A stretch of DNA of 64,000 nt from an uncultured Dermabacter sp. Lineage in GTDB: Bacteria > Actinomycetota > Actinomycetes > Actinomycetales > Dermabacteraceae. The position numbers were made by a program, and so were the translations under genes. Positions 1-8,747 of this stretch are shown here, piece by piece. The stretch is taken from contig CAMXWV010000010.1 of assembly GCA_947252755.1 (NCBI GenBank), positions 1-64,000 of the forward strand, written 5' to 3'. Below the pieces are notes generated by a model. It did no database searches. It was not told where the DNA came from and saw only the letters and a program-made list of their open reading frames with translations. The stretch's first letter is position 1. Each line of letters opens with the position of its first letter.

Positions 1-373
1 TCACTCATGGTCAGAAAAGCAACGAGCCTGGGCACGCGCTGACCTCGCCCCTCCCTCCGCCACAAGTGATACGTGATCCACCAAGAACACACCTATTAGG
101 TAGAGGGAGTATCACTCGTGAGCCGAGACAGGCCCGGTCCCACCCCAGGCCACGGCCCGGACCCACCCCAGGCGGCGCCCGTCCAGGAAAACTCCCGGCC
201 CACGTGGAGGGAGTATCACTCATGGTCAGAAAAGCAACGAGCCTGGGCACGCGCTGACCTCGCCCCTCCCCTCCGCCACGAGTGATACGTGATCCACCAA
301 AAACACCCCTTCTCGGTAGAGGGAGTATCACTCGTGAGCCGAGACAGGCCCGGGCGGCACCCCGGGAGGTGCC
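1..373. repeat. Tandem intergenic repeat element with long inverted repeats
   Basis: A block of about 140 bases starting at position 1 recurs at 216 with few differences (period 215). Each copy contains a 12-base inverted repeat with a 36-base loop: 61-72 with 109-120 (11 of 12 match) and 277-288 with 325-336 (perfect, CACGAGTGATAC/GTATCACTCGTG). The motif AGGGAGTATCACTCRTG recurs about every 104-112 bases, near 104, 209 and 320, and its tail opens the window at position 1. A GC-rich tail follows, with a small hairpin at 356-373. Identical 11-codon reading frames (7-42 and 222-257) start just after these motifs, but I see no protein family and treat them as chance. The array probably continues upstream of the window. 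No function is recognised. Confidence 0.75.
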
Positions 374-430
374 CCGGGCCGCGCCCCGGCCGACGCCCCG
401 GGCGCCCGTCCAAGAAAAACCCCGACCCAC

Positions 431-469
431 AAAAAAGCGGGTGCCCACCGACAAGCGTGGGCACCCGCT
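431..469 (-). terminator. Rho-independent terminator of the sugar ABC operon
   Basis: A perfect 13-base stem (436-448 with 457-469, loop of 8) is followed on the minus strand by six T residues (431-436 read in reverse). It lies 14 bases beyond the stop codon of the solute-binding protein gene, so it ends the minus-strand transporter transcript and separates it from the repeat element. Confidence 0.9.
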
Positions 470-482
470 GTTCACAACGCGG

Positions 483-1811
483 TCACTTCATCGCGTCATT
501 GCCGTCCTTCTGTGCCTGCGGAATGCCGTCCGCAGCTGACACCTGGCCGGCGAACACCTGCTGGAAGATCGGCATGACCGCCTGCAGGCCCGCGAGCGCC
601 TTTGCACCCGTATCGGCAGGAGCCGGCTCCTTCGCGGCCTCGATGAACTGTTGAACATCCACCTGCTTGGACTTCCAGAAGTCCACGTATGCCTGCTGCG
701 CGTCCGTGTGGCCTGGGAAGCCGATGCCCTTCTCACCGATCGGCTTCTGGCCCTCTGCGGTGCCGAGCCACTCGAGCAGCTGTTTGATGCCGTCCTGGTT
801 CTTGGACTTCGCCGCACCCGCAGCCACCACTCCGTGCACCAGGGACTTGCGGCCGGAGGGACCGCCCACTATCGGCGCCACGCCCCACTCGAATGAGTCG
901 GCAACGCCTTCGGACACCGCGCTCAGCGCATAGGGGCCGGTCTGGAACAGTCCGAGCTTGCCCTGGATAAACAGGTCACGGGCGAAGTCGCCGTTGGCAT
1001 TGGTGTCTGCTGCGGACGGCGCCACCTGGTCCTTGTTCACAAGGTCGGCCAGGTACTGGAACACCGCCACGCCCTGTTCGGATGCGAACACGTACGCATC
1101 ATCTTCCTGCCACCCGGCACCGTTGGAGGCGAGGAACGGGCCGATGATCGCCTGGCGGTCTGCTGCCGAGTTGAAGCCGAAGCTCTCCCGCGCATCCGGG
1201 TTGAAGCCCTGCTCGCCGGGTTTCTTTCCGTCCTTATCCGCGGTGAGCTTCTTCGCAGCCTCGCGCAGCGGATCGGTGTCCGCGCCGGTGTTGAACGTGA
1301 GCGCTGTGGGGTCCACGCCGGCCTCATCGCACAGCTTCTTGTTGAACAGCAGCGCGATGGAATCCCACAGCTGCGGCACGCCCCACAGCGCACCGTCACG
1401 GGTGTAGAGGTCAACCACGGCCTTCTCCCAGGAGGAGGCGGCGTCAGCCCCCAGAGTCTCCGAGATGTTGACGAGGTGGCCGGACTGCTGCAGCTGCGTG
1501 TAGCTCGCGGAGTTCAGCCAGAACACGTCCGGGGCGGAGTCCCCCGCCACGTCCAGCGGCAGGCGGGTCCAGTAGTTGTCCCACGGGACCACGTCGATCG
1601 AGACCTCAATGCCGGTCTTCTCGGTGAATGCCTTGAGGGATTCTTCGTACGCGGGCTTTGCCACGTCATCCCAGATGCGCAGGGTGAGGGCTGTGCCGTC
1701 TCCCTTGGAGCCGCCGGACTTCGAGTTCGACGCGGACGGCGAGCACGCGGCGAGCGCTCCAGCCGCGCCGAGCGCGGCTGTTCCTGCCAGGAGGTTGCGA
1801 CGAGTGACCAT
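483..1811 (-). CDS. Carbohydrate ABC transporter substrate-binding lipoprotein
   Basis: This 442-residue extracytoplasmic binding protein of the sugar family (family 1 type) would capture a carbohydrate and deliver it to the two permeases encoded just upstream. The N-terminus carries a twin arginine (R4-R5), a hydrophobic stretch and a lipobox LAAC with Cys23, so it is a predicted lipoprotein, possibly Tat-exported. The mature part begins with a Ser/Gly/Lys-rich linker and has the usual extracellular sugar-binding fold features such as APDVFWLNSA. The start is supported by AAAGGA seven bases upstream. It is the last gene of the operon, 43 bases after the second permease, and is followed by a strong terminator. 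The sugar cannot be told from sequence. Confidence 0.9.
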   Translation of the reverse strand: MVTRRNLLAGTAALGAAGALAACSPSASNSKSGGSKGDGTALTLRIWDDVAKPAYEESLKAFTEKTGIEVSIDVVPWDNYWTRLPLDVAGDSAPDVFWLNSASYTQLQQSGHLVNISETLGADAASSWEKAVVDLYTRDGALWGVPQLWDSIALLFNKKLCDEAGVDPTALTFNTGADTDPLREAAKKLTADKDGKKPGEQGFNPDARESFGFNSAADRQAIIGPFLASNGAGWQEDDAYVFASEQGVAVFQYLADLVNKDQVAPSAADTNANGDFARDLFIQGKLGLFQTGPYALSAVSEGVADSFEWGVAPIVGGPSGRKSLVHGVVAAGAAKSKNQDGIKQLLEWLGTAEGQKPIGEKGIGFPGHTDAQQAYVDFWKSKQVDVQQFIEAAKEPAPADTGAKALAGLQAVMPIFQQVFAGQVSAADGIPQAQKDGNDAMK

Positions 1812-1854
1812 GATGATCCTTTCTGGGCTGCGCCGCTTCGCCAGATGCGATCCG

Positions 1855-2685
1855 TCAGCGCAGCTCGGTTCCTGAGATAGAGCGGGCCACGTGCTTCTGG
1901 AACACGAAATAGAGAAGCACGAGCGGGATGAGCGCCAGGGTGGTGGCGGCCATGACCAGGGTCCAGTTCGAGCTGTATTGGGTGGACAAGCCCGAGGTGG
2001 CCACGGTGATAGTCTGCCACGTCGGCCCGGAGGTGATGACCAACGGCCAAAGGAATGAGTTCCAGTGCGTGACCACGGTGATCACCACGAGCGTGATGAT
2101 GATCGGCCGGTTCAGCGGCAACACCAGGTTCCACAGCAGGCGCAGGTGCCCGGCGCCATCCACTCGCATTGCATCCAGCAGCTCCTGAGACATGGAGCGG
2201 AAGTTCTCCCGCAGCAGGAACACCGCGTACGGCGAGCCGAGCACGTACGGGAGCACCAGCGCGAAGAAGGTGTTGCGCAGCCCGGTGCCGCTGAATGCCA
2301 GGAACAGCGGCACCACCACCACAACCTGCGGCACCATGAGCGTGGACACGAACACCCAGAAGAGCGCGTCCCGCCCGCGGAAGGTGAAGAACGCGAAGGC
2401 GTAGGCGGCGAGCACGGAGAAGATGATCTGGCCGATGAGGATCACCAGCACCATCTGCGTGGTGACCGCGAACGGAGTGAGGAAGGAGTCCTCACGGGTG
2501 AACAGGGTGATGAAGTTGTCCAGTGTCAGCGGGTCCGGCAGGTGCATCGGCCCCTGGCGCAGGAAGTCATTCGGGTCCCGCAGCGCCGTGTTGACGCTGA
2601 GCGCGATCGGGGCGAGCGTCAGCACCGCCGCGGTGATCATGACCGCGTAGGCGAAGATGACGGTGAGGATGCTGTTCTTCTTCAT
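1855..2685 (-). CDS. Carbohydrate ABC transporter permease, MalG type
   Basis: A 276-residue inner-membrane permease with about six hydrophobic segments, the first close to the N-terminus. The cytoplasmic EAA-type loop is visible as LDAMRVDGAG followed by LVLPLNRP, the site that docks the ATPase. It pairs with the MalF-type permease, whose gene ends 4 bases before this start, so the two are translationally coupled. No ATP-binding subunit is encoded nearby; in actinobacteria such systems commonly share a distant MsiK-type ATPase, which is inference here. Confidence 0.92.
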   Translation of the reverse strand: MKKNSILTVIFAYAVMITAAVLTLAPIALSVNTALRDPNDFLRQGPMHLPDPLTLDNFITLFTREDSFLTPFAVTTQMVLVILIGQIIFSVLAAYAFAFFTFRGRDALFWVFVSTLMVPQVVVVVPLFLAFSGTGLRNTFFALVLPYVLGSPYAVFLLRENFRSMSQELLDAMRVDGAGHLRLLWNLVLPLNRPIIITLVVITVVTHWNSFLWPLVITSGPTWQTITVATSGLSTQYSSNWTLVMAATTLALIPLVLLYFVFQKHVARSISGTELR

Positions 2686-2689
2686 GCGG

Positions 2690-3556
2690 TCAGCTCATGT
2701 CATAGGTGATGCGGGAGGAGAAGTAACGCTGCTGCGCCACCGCGATCACGGCAAGGATGACGAACAGGATCACCGCAACGGCGCTGGCACGGCCCATCCG
2801 GCCGGCATCGAACGCTTCTCGGTAGATGAGGGAGGCCACCACTTCGGTGCGGCCGCCCGGGCCGCCGCGAGTGAGCGCGTACACGGTGTCGAACACTTGG
2901 AAGCTTGCCACCATCTGCGTCAACGCCACGAAGAAGGTGGTGGGGCGCAGCAGCGGCACGGTGATCTGAAGGGTGCGCCGAAGCGGACCGGCACCGTCCA
3001 GCTCCGCGGCCTCGTAGATGGAGTGCGGGATCTTCTGCAGCCCCGCCTGGTAGAACAGCGCGATATAGCCCACTGCCTGCCAGATCGCCACGAACGCCAC
3101 CGCGGGCAGCGCCAGATTCGGCTCGTTCAGCCATTCGACGCGTCTGCCCAGGATTGCGTTCAACGCCCCGTAGGTGGGCTGGTAGATCCAGGAGAACACC
3201 ACGCCGATCGCAAGCGGAGCGCACACCCATGGGATCACCACGATCACTCGCAGCAGCGGCGCTCCGGGCAGGGCCCGGTTCAGCTGCATCGCCAGAAGCA
3301 GGCCGAGCGCCATCGCCACGGGCACGCTCATCAGCGTGAACAGGATGGTGACCCAGAGCGAGTTCCACAGGGCGTTGCCGCCCAGCAGGATGCGGTAGTT
3401 CTCAAAGCCCACGAAGTCCCGACTGCCCACCAGCTCCCAGTTGGTGAGGGACAGTCCGAAGGCCACCAGCACCGGCAGCAGGATGAACGCCGCCATGCCG
3501 ATCGTGGCAGGAGCCACGAACAGCCAGGCGACGGCCGGGTTGCGCAGACGGATCAT
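2690..3556 (-). CDS. Carbohydrate ABC transporter permease, MalF type
   Basis: A 288-residue membrane protein with about six transmembrane segments and the EAA loop (YEAAELDGAG followed by ITVPLLRP) typical of sugar ABC permeases. The start ATG is preceded by GGAGG at good spacing. It is the first gene of the permease-permease-binding protein set. Its start lies 56 bases downstream of the EttA stop, so it may be read from the EttA transcript or from its own promoter; I could not identify a clear one. The order permease, permease, binding protein is the reverse of the common binding-protein-first arrangement. Confidence 0.92.
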   Translation of the reverse strand: MIRLRNPAVAWLFVAPATIGMAAFILLPVLVAFGLSLTNWELVGSRDFVGFENYRILLGGNALWNSLWVTILFTLMSVPVAMALGLLLAMQLNRALPGAPLLRVIVVIPWVCAPLAIGVVFSWIYQPTYGALNAILGRRVEWLNEPNLALPAVAFVAIWQAVGYIALFYQAGLQKIPHSIYEAAELDGAGPLRRTLQITVPLLRPTTFFVALTQMVASFQVFDTVYALTRGGPGGRTEVVASLIYREAFDAGRMGRASAVAVILFVILAVIAVAQQRYFSSRITYDMS

Positions 3557-3612
3557 GGGACCTCCGCTGGGAAGGGGGCAGCCCTCGGAGCTGAGCGGCG
3601 TTCAGGTGCGGA

Positions 3613-5292
3613 TCAGCGGGTGAGTCGGCGGTGCGTGACGCGGTGCGGTCGCGCAGCCTCTTCGCCAAGACGCTCGATCTTGTTCTTCTCGTAGGCTTCG
3701 AAGTTTCCCTCGAACCAGTGCCAGTTCGCCGGGTTCTCCTCCGTGCCCTCGTACGCGATGATGTGGGTGGCGATGCGGTCCAGGAACCAGCGGTCGTGAG
3801 TCACCACCACGGCGCAGCCCGGGAACTGCAGAAGAGCATTCTCCAGTGAGCCGAGGGTCTGCACATCAAGGTCGTTCGTGGGCTCATCGAGCAGGAGCAG
3901 GTTGCCGCCCTGTTTGAGGGTGAGCGCAAGGTTCAGACGGTTGCGTTCACCACCGGAGAGCACACCGGCCTTCTTCTGCTGGTCCGGGCCCTTGAAGCCG
4001 AACTGGGACACGTAGGCGCGGGAGGGGATCTCCACTTTGCCGACTTGGATGAAGTCGTTGCCTTCGGACACAACCTCCCAGAGCGTCTTCTCCGGGTCGA
4101 TGTTGGAGCGTCCCTGGTCCACGTAGGAGATCTTGACTGTTTCGCCGATCTTCAGCTCGCCGCCATCCAGCGGCTCCAGCCCCACGATGGTTTTGAACAG
4201 GGTGGTCTTGCCCACGCCGTTCGGGCCGATCACGCCCACGATGCCGTTAGGCGGCAGGGAGAACGAGAGTCCGTCGATGAGCACGCGGTCGCCGAAGCCT
4301 TTTTTGAGGTCCTTCGCATCGATGACCACATTGCCCAGGCGCGGGCCGGGCGGAATGGTGATCTCGTCGAAGTCAAGCTTGCGGGTCTTCTCCGCTTCCG
4401 CCGCCATCTCTTCGTAGCGGGCAAGGCGGGCCTTGGACTTGGTCTGGCGGGCCTTCGCGTTGGAGCGCACCCACTCCAGCTCGTCCTTGAGGCGCTTGGC
4501 GAGCTTCGCATCCTTTTTGCCCTGCACCTGCAGGCGCTCTTCCTTCTTCTCCAGGTAGGTGGAGTAGTTGCCCTCATACGGGTAGAGGTGGCCGCGGTCC
4601 ACTTCCGCAATCCATTCGGCCACGTGGTCCAAGAAGTAGCGGTCGTGGGTGATGGCGATGACGGCGCCTTCATACGCTTGGAGGTGCTTCTCCAGCCACA
4701 GCACGGACTCAGCGTCAAGGTGGTTAGTCGGCTCATCGAGCAGCAGCAGGTCAGGCTTCTCCAGGAGCAGCTTGCACAGTGCTACGCGGCGGCGCTCACC
4801 ACCGGAGAGGTGGGTGACGGGCTCATCGCCCGGCGGCAGGCGCAGCGCGTCCATTGCCTGTTCGAGCTGGGAGTCCAGGTCCCAGCCGTTCGCGGCGTCG
4901 ATCTCAGTCTGCAGCTTGCCCATCTCTTCCATGAGCGCGTCGAAGTCGGCGTCCGGATTGGCCATCTCTTCGCCGATCTCGTTGAACCGCTGCACCTTCG
5001 CGTACAGATCGCCCATGCCTTCCTGGACGTTCTCCAGAACGGTCTTCTCCTCGTTCAGCGGCGGTTCCTGCAGCAGGATGCCCACGCTGTAGCCGGGGGT
5101 GAGGCGCGCTTCGCCGTTGGAGGGCTCGTCGATGCCGGCCATGATCTTGAGGATCGTGGACTTGCCGGCGCCGTTGGGGCCCACCATGCCGATCTTCGCG
5201 CCGGGGTAGAAGCTCATGGTGACGTCATCGAGGATGACCTTGTCCCCCACGGACTTGCGGGCCTTGTACATGGTGTAGATGAACTCTGCCAC
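3613..5292 (-). CDS. ettA: Energy-dependent translational throttle protein EttA (ABC-F)
   Basis: A soluble ABC-F ATPase that binds the ribosomal E site and gates entry into elongation according to the ATP/ADP ratio. Two nucleotide-binding domains are visible: Walker A GPNGAGKST at 38-46, signature LSGGERRR and Walker B LLLDEPTNHLD; then GPNGVGKTT, LSGGERNRL and LLLDEPTNDLD. There is no membrane domain. I place the start at GTG 5292 because GGAGAA lies just upstream and the protein then begins at the conserved AEFIYTMYK. This gives 559 residues, close to the 555 of E. coli EttA; an in-frame start further upstream would add an unrelated extension. The short basic C-terminus is normal for the family. 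Confidence 0.95.
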   Translation of the reverse strand: MAEFIYTMYKARKSVGDKVILDDVTMSFYPGAKIGMVGPNGAGKSTILKIMAGIDEPSNGEARLTPGYSVGILLQEPPLNEEKTVLENVQEGMGDLYAKVQRFNEIGEEMANPDADFDALMEEMGKLQTEIDAANGWDLDSQLEQAMDALRLPPGDEPVTHLSGGERRRVALCKLLLEKPDLLLLDEPTNHLDAESVLWLEKHLQAYEGAVIAITHDRYFLDHVAEWIAEVDRGHLYPYEGNYSTYLEKKEERLQVQGKKDAKLAKRLKDELEWVRSNAKARQTKSKARLARYEEMAAEAEKTRKLDFDEITIPPGPRLGNVVIDAKDLKKGFGDRVLIDGLSFSLPPNGIVGVIGPNGVGKTTLFKTIVGLEPLDGGELKIGETVKISYVDQGRSNIDPEKTLWEVVSEGNDFIQVGKVEIPSRAYVSQFGFKGPDQQKKAGVLSGGERNRLNLALTLKQGGNLLLLDEPTNDLDVQTLGSLENALLQFPGCAVVVTHDRWFLDRIATHIIAYEGTEENPANWHWFEGNFEAYEKNKIERLGEEAARPHRVTHRRLTR

Positions 5293-5356
5293 GAGTGGTG
5301 GTTCTCCTTCGTAGAATCCAGGTTCGAACGCTGTCCAGCCTAGCCGCTGGGCGTGA

Positions 5357-6061
5357 TCAGTCCAGGGGAATGCCGCGTGCGGCCAGGTGCTGGCGAGCAA
5401 TCTCCCATCCGGGCTGCTCACCGCTGTGCGTCAGGGTGGAGTTGCGGGGCCAGCGGTGCGCGTCGATCCCGAGCCTCTGAGCTGCCTCCACGTTCGCCGC
5501 CAGGTCATCGAAGAAGATCACGTCCGCGGGGCGTTCCACTCCCCCGGTCTCATGGGACAGCGTTTCCAGCAGCGTTTCGTATATCTTCAGGTCCGGCTTC
5601 GCCACGCCCTCTTCCCCGGAGATGAGGGCGAAGCTCATCGCCTCAAACCAGTCCGCGCGCCGCAGCTCCTGACCAAACTCTGCCGACGCGTTCGACAGCA
5701 CCGCCATGCGGATCCCGTTGCGAGCCAGGTCATGGATGAGGTCCCGCGATTCCGGCTGCAGCATGAGCCAGGTCCGCGCATCCACCTCCTGCAGATGGGC
5801 GAGCTCATCTTCGCTCATGTCCTCCAGGCCGGCGGCGGCGCCAACCAGGCGCCAGTACTCGGCTGCGGTGAGCTCACCGCGGTCATAGCGTTCGCGTTCA
5901 GCCCAGTAGGCGGTGCGGACTTCCTCGAGATCACCGCCGGTCTCAGCATGGATTGCGGTGTCCGCGTCGAAGCGGGCGGCGAGCACACCGCCGAAGTCGA
6001 ACACCACGGTGATGGCGTTGAGGTTTCTGCCGGTGGCGGCGGTGCGACGCTTACGAGCCAT
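5357..6061 (-). CDS. HAD-superfamily hydrolase, YihX-like
   Basis: A 234-residue HAD-family phosphatase. Motif I is DFGGV with the nucleophile Asp22; the usual second Asp of DxD is Gly, as in YihX-type members that read DxGNV. Motif II is LSNAS and the metal-binding motif is FFDDLAANVEAA. The helical cap lies between about residues 35 and 110. The start ATG has GGAAGGA at good spacing. The gene sits between the PDZ protease gene and ettA on the same strand, with gaps of 14 and 64 bases. Substrate unknown; a sugar phosphate or nucleotide is likely for this subfamily. Confidence 0.85.
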   Translation of the reverse strand: MARKRRTAATGRNLNAITVVFDFGGVLAARFDADTAIHAETGGDLEEVRTAYWAERERYDRGELTAAEYWRLVGAAAGLEDMSEDELAHLQEVDARTWLMLQPESRDLIHDLARNGIRMAVLSNASAEFGQELRRADWFEAMSFALISGEEGVAKPDLKIYETLLETLSHETGGVERPADVIFFDDLAANVEAAQRLGIDAHRWPRNSTLTHSGEQPGWEIARQHLAARGIPLD

Positions 6062-6075
6062 GGGGTGTCCTTCCG

Positions 6076-7170
6076 TCAGCTGCCGCAGGTGGGCAGTCCG
6101 TCAGCGGTTCCGGTGCGTGCAATGGTCTCCACGGCATGCTTAGCTTCCGTGAAAGTGCTGACCTTCACCACGGTGAGGCCGTCTGGGATATGGCCGGGCA
6201 CCTCCGGGCAGTTCTCTGCGGGCGCCAGGAAGAACTCCGCGCCGTCCTTCCGCGCCCCCACCATCTTCTGGCGGATGCCGCCGATCGGCCCGACGGTGCC
6301 ATCTTCGGCAATGGTTCCGGTGCCGGCGATCTTTCTGCCGCCGGTGAAGTCCCCCTCGGTCATGAGCGCGTAGATGCCCAGGGAGAACATGAGGCCGGCG
6401 CTGGGGCCTCCGATGCCGTCCAGGGCGATGGTGACCTCGCGCGGGAACTGGTAGCCGCGGCTGAGCATGATGCCCACGATGCTGGTGCCGTCCTTCTGCG
6501 CCACCGGGATGGAGATGTGCTGTTCCTTGCCGTCTCGCTTCACCACGAATTCGGCCGTTCCGCCGGCAGGTGTGGCAGCGGTGGCCTTTTGCAGTTCGTC
6601 CACGCTCTGACTGGAAACTCCGTTGACGGAGATGACCTCGTCGCCGGCTTTCAGCAGCGTCGCCGCGGGACCGTCAGTGCGCACCCCTGCCACCACCACC
6701 GTGGTGGTGTAGTCGATGCCCTGTTCGCGCAGCGCCACCGCAATCGCCTCCTGCTGCGAACTGCTCATCTGCACGGTGGTCATGAGCTTATTGCCTTCGG
6801 CGTCGTTCACATCCGGGTAGACCGCTTCACGAGGCATCACGGATTTCTCGTGGTTGAACCAGGCAAGGAACACGGCGGGCAGCTGAGTGGGCTTGCCGGG
6901 CGCGCCCTGCACGGACACGGTGGTCATCCGCAGTTGGCCGCTGCCGGTCTCCGGCCGCTCCCCCGCCACACTGATCACCGGGGTGCCCTCCACCTCCCCG
7001 AGCACATCCACGGTAGGACCAGCCGATTCGATCACGTAGGGGGCGGGCACAAGCGAAGCGATGAAGGTCATCAGTGCCAGCACGATCAGCGCGATCGAGG
7101 CGGTCATCGAACGCCGGCTCATCGGCGCTGCGGTGCGCACAGCCGGCGGCGTGGAATCAAGGGAGCTCAC
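6076..7170 (-). CDS. PDZ-domain Lon-like serine protease (YlbL type)
   Basis: A membrane-anchored protease of 364 residues. An N-terminal hydrophobic segment (about 24-46) is followed by an extracytoplasmic region, a PDZ domain (about 160-225, with VSVNGVSSQSVDELQ-like features) and a C-terminal Lon-type (S16) proteolytic domain. The catalytic Ser257 lies in GGPSAGLM and Lys302 in GGIRQKMVGA, a spacing of 45 as in Lon-like enzymes. There is no ATPase domain. The start is GTG at 7170, with no clear ribosome-binding site and an AACAAT hexamer six bases upstream, so it may be leaderless. It is divergent from the zincin gene. The targets are unknown. Confidence 0.88.
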   Translation of the reverse strand: MSSLDSTPPAVRTAAPMSRRSMTASIALIVLALMTFIASLVPAPYVIESAGPTVDVLGEVEGTPVISVAGERPETGSGQLRMTTVSVQGAPGKPTQLPAVFLAWFNHEKSVMPREAVYPDVNDAEGNKLMTTVQMSSSQQEAIAVALREQGIDYTTTVVVAGVRTDGPAATLLKAGDEVISVNGVSSQSVDELQKATAATPAGGTAEFVVKRDGKEQHISIPVAQKDGTSIVGIMLSRGYQFPREVTIALDGIGGPSAGLMFSLGIYALMTEGDFTGGRKIAGTGTIAEDGTVGPIGGIRQKMVGARKDGAEFFLAPAENCPEVPGHIPDGLTVVKVSTFTEAKHAVETIARTGTADGLPTCGS

Positions 7171-7217
7171 CGGGCCATTGTTGCAGAGTCCGCACGGGGG
7201 GGCGGAGCCGGTTTCGC

Positions 7218-7223
7218 TAGGCT
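7218..7223 (+). promoter_or_regulatory. -10 element TAGGCT of a probable leaderless promoter
   Basis: TAGGCT lies exactly six bases before the ATG at 7230, and no ribosome-binding site is present, which is the geometry of a leaderless transcript. A clear -35 is not visible. Confidence 0.55.
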
Positions 7224-7229
7224 GTCGGC

Positions 7230-8747
7230 ATGACTTCAGCTTCAGGATCAGACGAAGAGAACCTGCGGAGATTCCTCGAAGAGCTGTTCGGCGGGCAGCT
7301 GCCTCCGGGGGCGTTCGAGGCCATGGATCTCAGTGAGCTTGCGAAGCAGTCAGGGCTGCCGTCAGACCCGAACGCTCTGCGGGCTGCAGCCGCTCAGATG
7401 CAGGCGATGTTCGCGGGCGGCGGTGACGGCCCGGTGAACTGGAAGCTTGCTCAGGATCTTGCGCGTCAGGTAGCGGCGGGTCAGGTGACGATGGTGTCCC
7501 CCCATGCGCTGCCCGCCACCGGCGGAACCCAGATCGGCACGGCCGGGGATCCGCCGATTACCCCGGAGGCGTCCCAGGCGCTGGATGAGGCCGGCACCAT
7601 CGCTCAGCTGTGGCTGGCGCAAGAGGTGGACTGCGATGTCCCCACCGACCGCGTGGACACCTGGAGCCGCGGCACCTGGGTGCATCGCACCCTGCCGCGC
7701 TGGCAGAAGATTGTGGAGCCGGTTGCGGAGTACATGGCCGACGCCATCGGCGACGCCCTGGCCAAGCAGCTCGGAGAGCTAGGCCAGGTCCCCGGTATGG
7801 AGGGGCTTGCCGGTATGGGCATCGGGGATCCGCGCACCATGATGAAGACGATGGGCGGCACCATGTTCGGCGTCCAGTTCGGGTTTGTGATCGGCACTCT
7901 CTCCCGTGAGGCGCTCGGCACCACAGACCTGGCACTGCCGCTGTCCACGAACGCCGGGCCGGTGATCGTGCCGGCCAACCTTGAGGACCTGCTGAACGAT
8001 TCGGACTTGGATGCTGGTGCAGCGCGGATCTTCTTTGTGGCGCGTGAGCTCGCGCACGTTGCCCTGTTCAAACACGCGCCGTGGCTGCCGGAGCACCTGT
8101 TCACGGCGATTGAGGGATACACCCGCGGCATCGAACTGGACCTGTCCGCTCTGGAAGAGAAGATGCGGGATGTGGACATGTCGAACCCGGAGGCGATGAG
8201 CGCCCTGAAGCCGGAGGACATGTTCACCTTCACCCGTTCACAGTCTCAGGAGCGGGCGCTGGTGGAGCTGACCACCACCCTCGCGCTGATCGAATCCTGG
8301 GTGGACCATGTGGTGACCCAGGCGCTGAAGGACAAACTGCCGCGCCTGGATGCGATGCGTGAACTGGTGCGTCGCCGCCGCGCCACCGGCAGCGAAGCGG
8401 AACAGATGCTGGCGAATCTTGCGGGCATTGAGCTGCGGCCCCGGTCCGTGAAAGAAGCGCTCGCGTGGTGGGAGTCGGTGCTGGCCACCGAGGGCAAGGC
8501 CGGCCGGGAGAAGGTGTGGGGCCACCCGGATCTGCTGCCCTCCCCCGAGGTCCTGTCGGGACGTCCTCAGGCGCCCCGGGAGGCCGACGCGTGCCCCGCT
8601 GGCGCTGAAGCTGCCGCGGCTGCGAGCACGTCGGACTTCGATGAGGAGCTGCGGCGTCTGCTCAGCGGCGAGCTCGGCGAAGCGCCCCGTGAGGACGGCG
8701 GCAGCGATGAGTCCCCCGGTGAGGCTGATGGCGAGCAGGCGGAGTGA
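7230..8747 (+). CDS. Zincin_2 / DUF2342 family protein (putative zinc metalloprotease)
   Basis: A 505-residue soluble protein of the actinobacterial DUF2342 (zincin-like, annotated as putative hydrolase) family. The N-terminus is acidic, with a LEELFGG-type segment, followed by a long helical domain. Where a zincin would have HExxH the sequence reads R272-E-L-A-H276, so the first histidine is Arg and the site may be non-catalytic or use other ligands. The last 70 residues are acidic and low complexity. The ATG lies six bases after a TAGGCT -10, suggesting leaderless expression. The stop overlaps the start of the Nudix gene (GTGA). The biological role is unknown. Confidence 0.82.
   Translation: MTSASGSDEENLRRFLEELFGGQLPPGAFEAMDLSELAKQSGLPSDPNALRAAAAQMQAMFAGGGDGPVNWKLAQDLARQVAAGQVTMVSPHALPATGGTQIGTAGDPPITPEASQALDEAGTIAQLWLAQEVDCDVPTDRVDTWSRGTWVHRTLPRWQKIVEPVAEYMADAIGDALAKQLGELGQVPGMEGLAGMGIGDPRTMMKTMGGTMFGVQFGFVIGTLSREALGTTDLALPLSTNAGPVIVPANLEDLLNDSDLDAGAARIFFVARELAHVALFKHAPWLPEHLFTAIEGYTRGIELDLSALEEKMRDVDMSNPEAMSALKPEDMFTFTRSQSQERALVELTTTLALIESWVDHVVTQALKDKLPRLDAMRELVRRRRATGSEAEQMLANLAGIELRPRSVKEALAWWESVLATEGKAGREKVWGHPDLLPSPEVLSGRPQAPREADACPAGAEAAAAASTSDFDEELRRLLSGELGEAPREDGGSDESPGEADGEQAE

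Noticed and set aside
7..257. Two identical 11-codon micro-ORFs in the repeat
   Set aside because: They have a plausible ribosome-binding site, but are explained by the duplicated DNA and have no other support.
1..373. CRISPR array
   Set aside because: The repeated motif is followed by alternating identical flanks, not unique spacers, and the spacing (104-112) is too long and irregular.
2657..3694. 345-codon open frame on the plus strand
   Set aside because: Lies over the MalF-type permease in antisense and is His/Gln-rich with no domain.
4045..5343. 432-codon open frame antisense to ettA
   Set aside because: It mirrors the EttA codons in a GC-rich gene, with no family features; a shadow.
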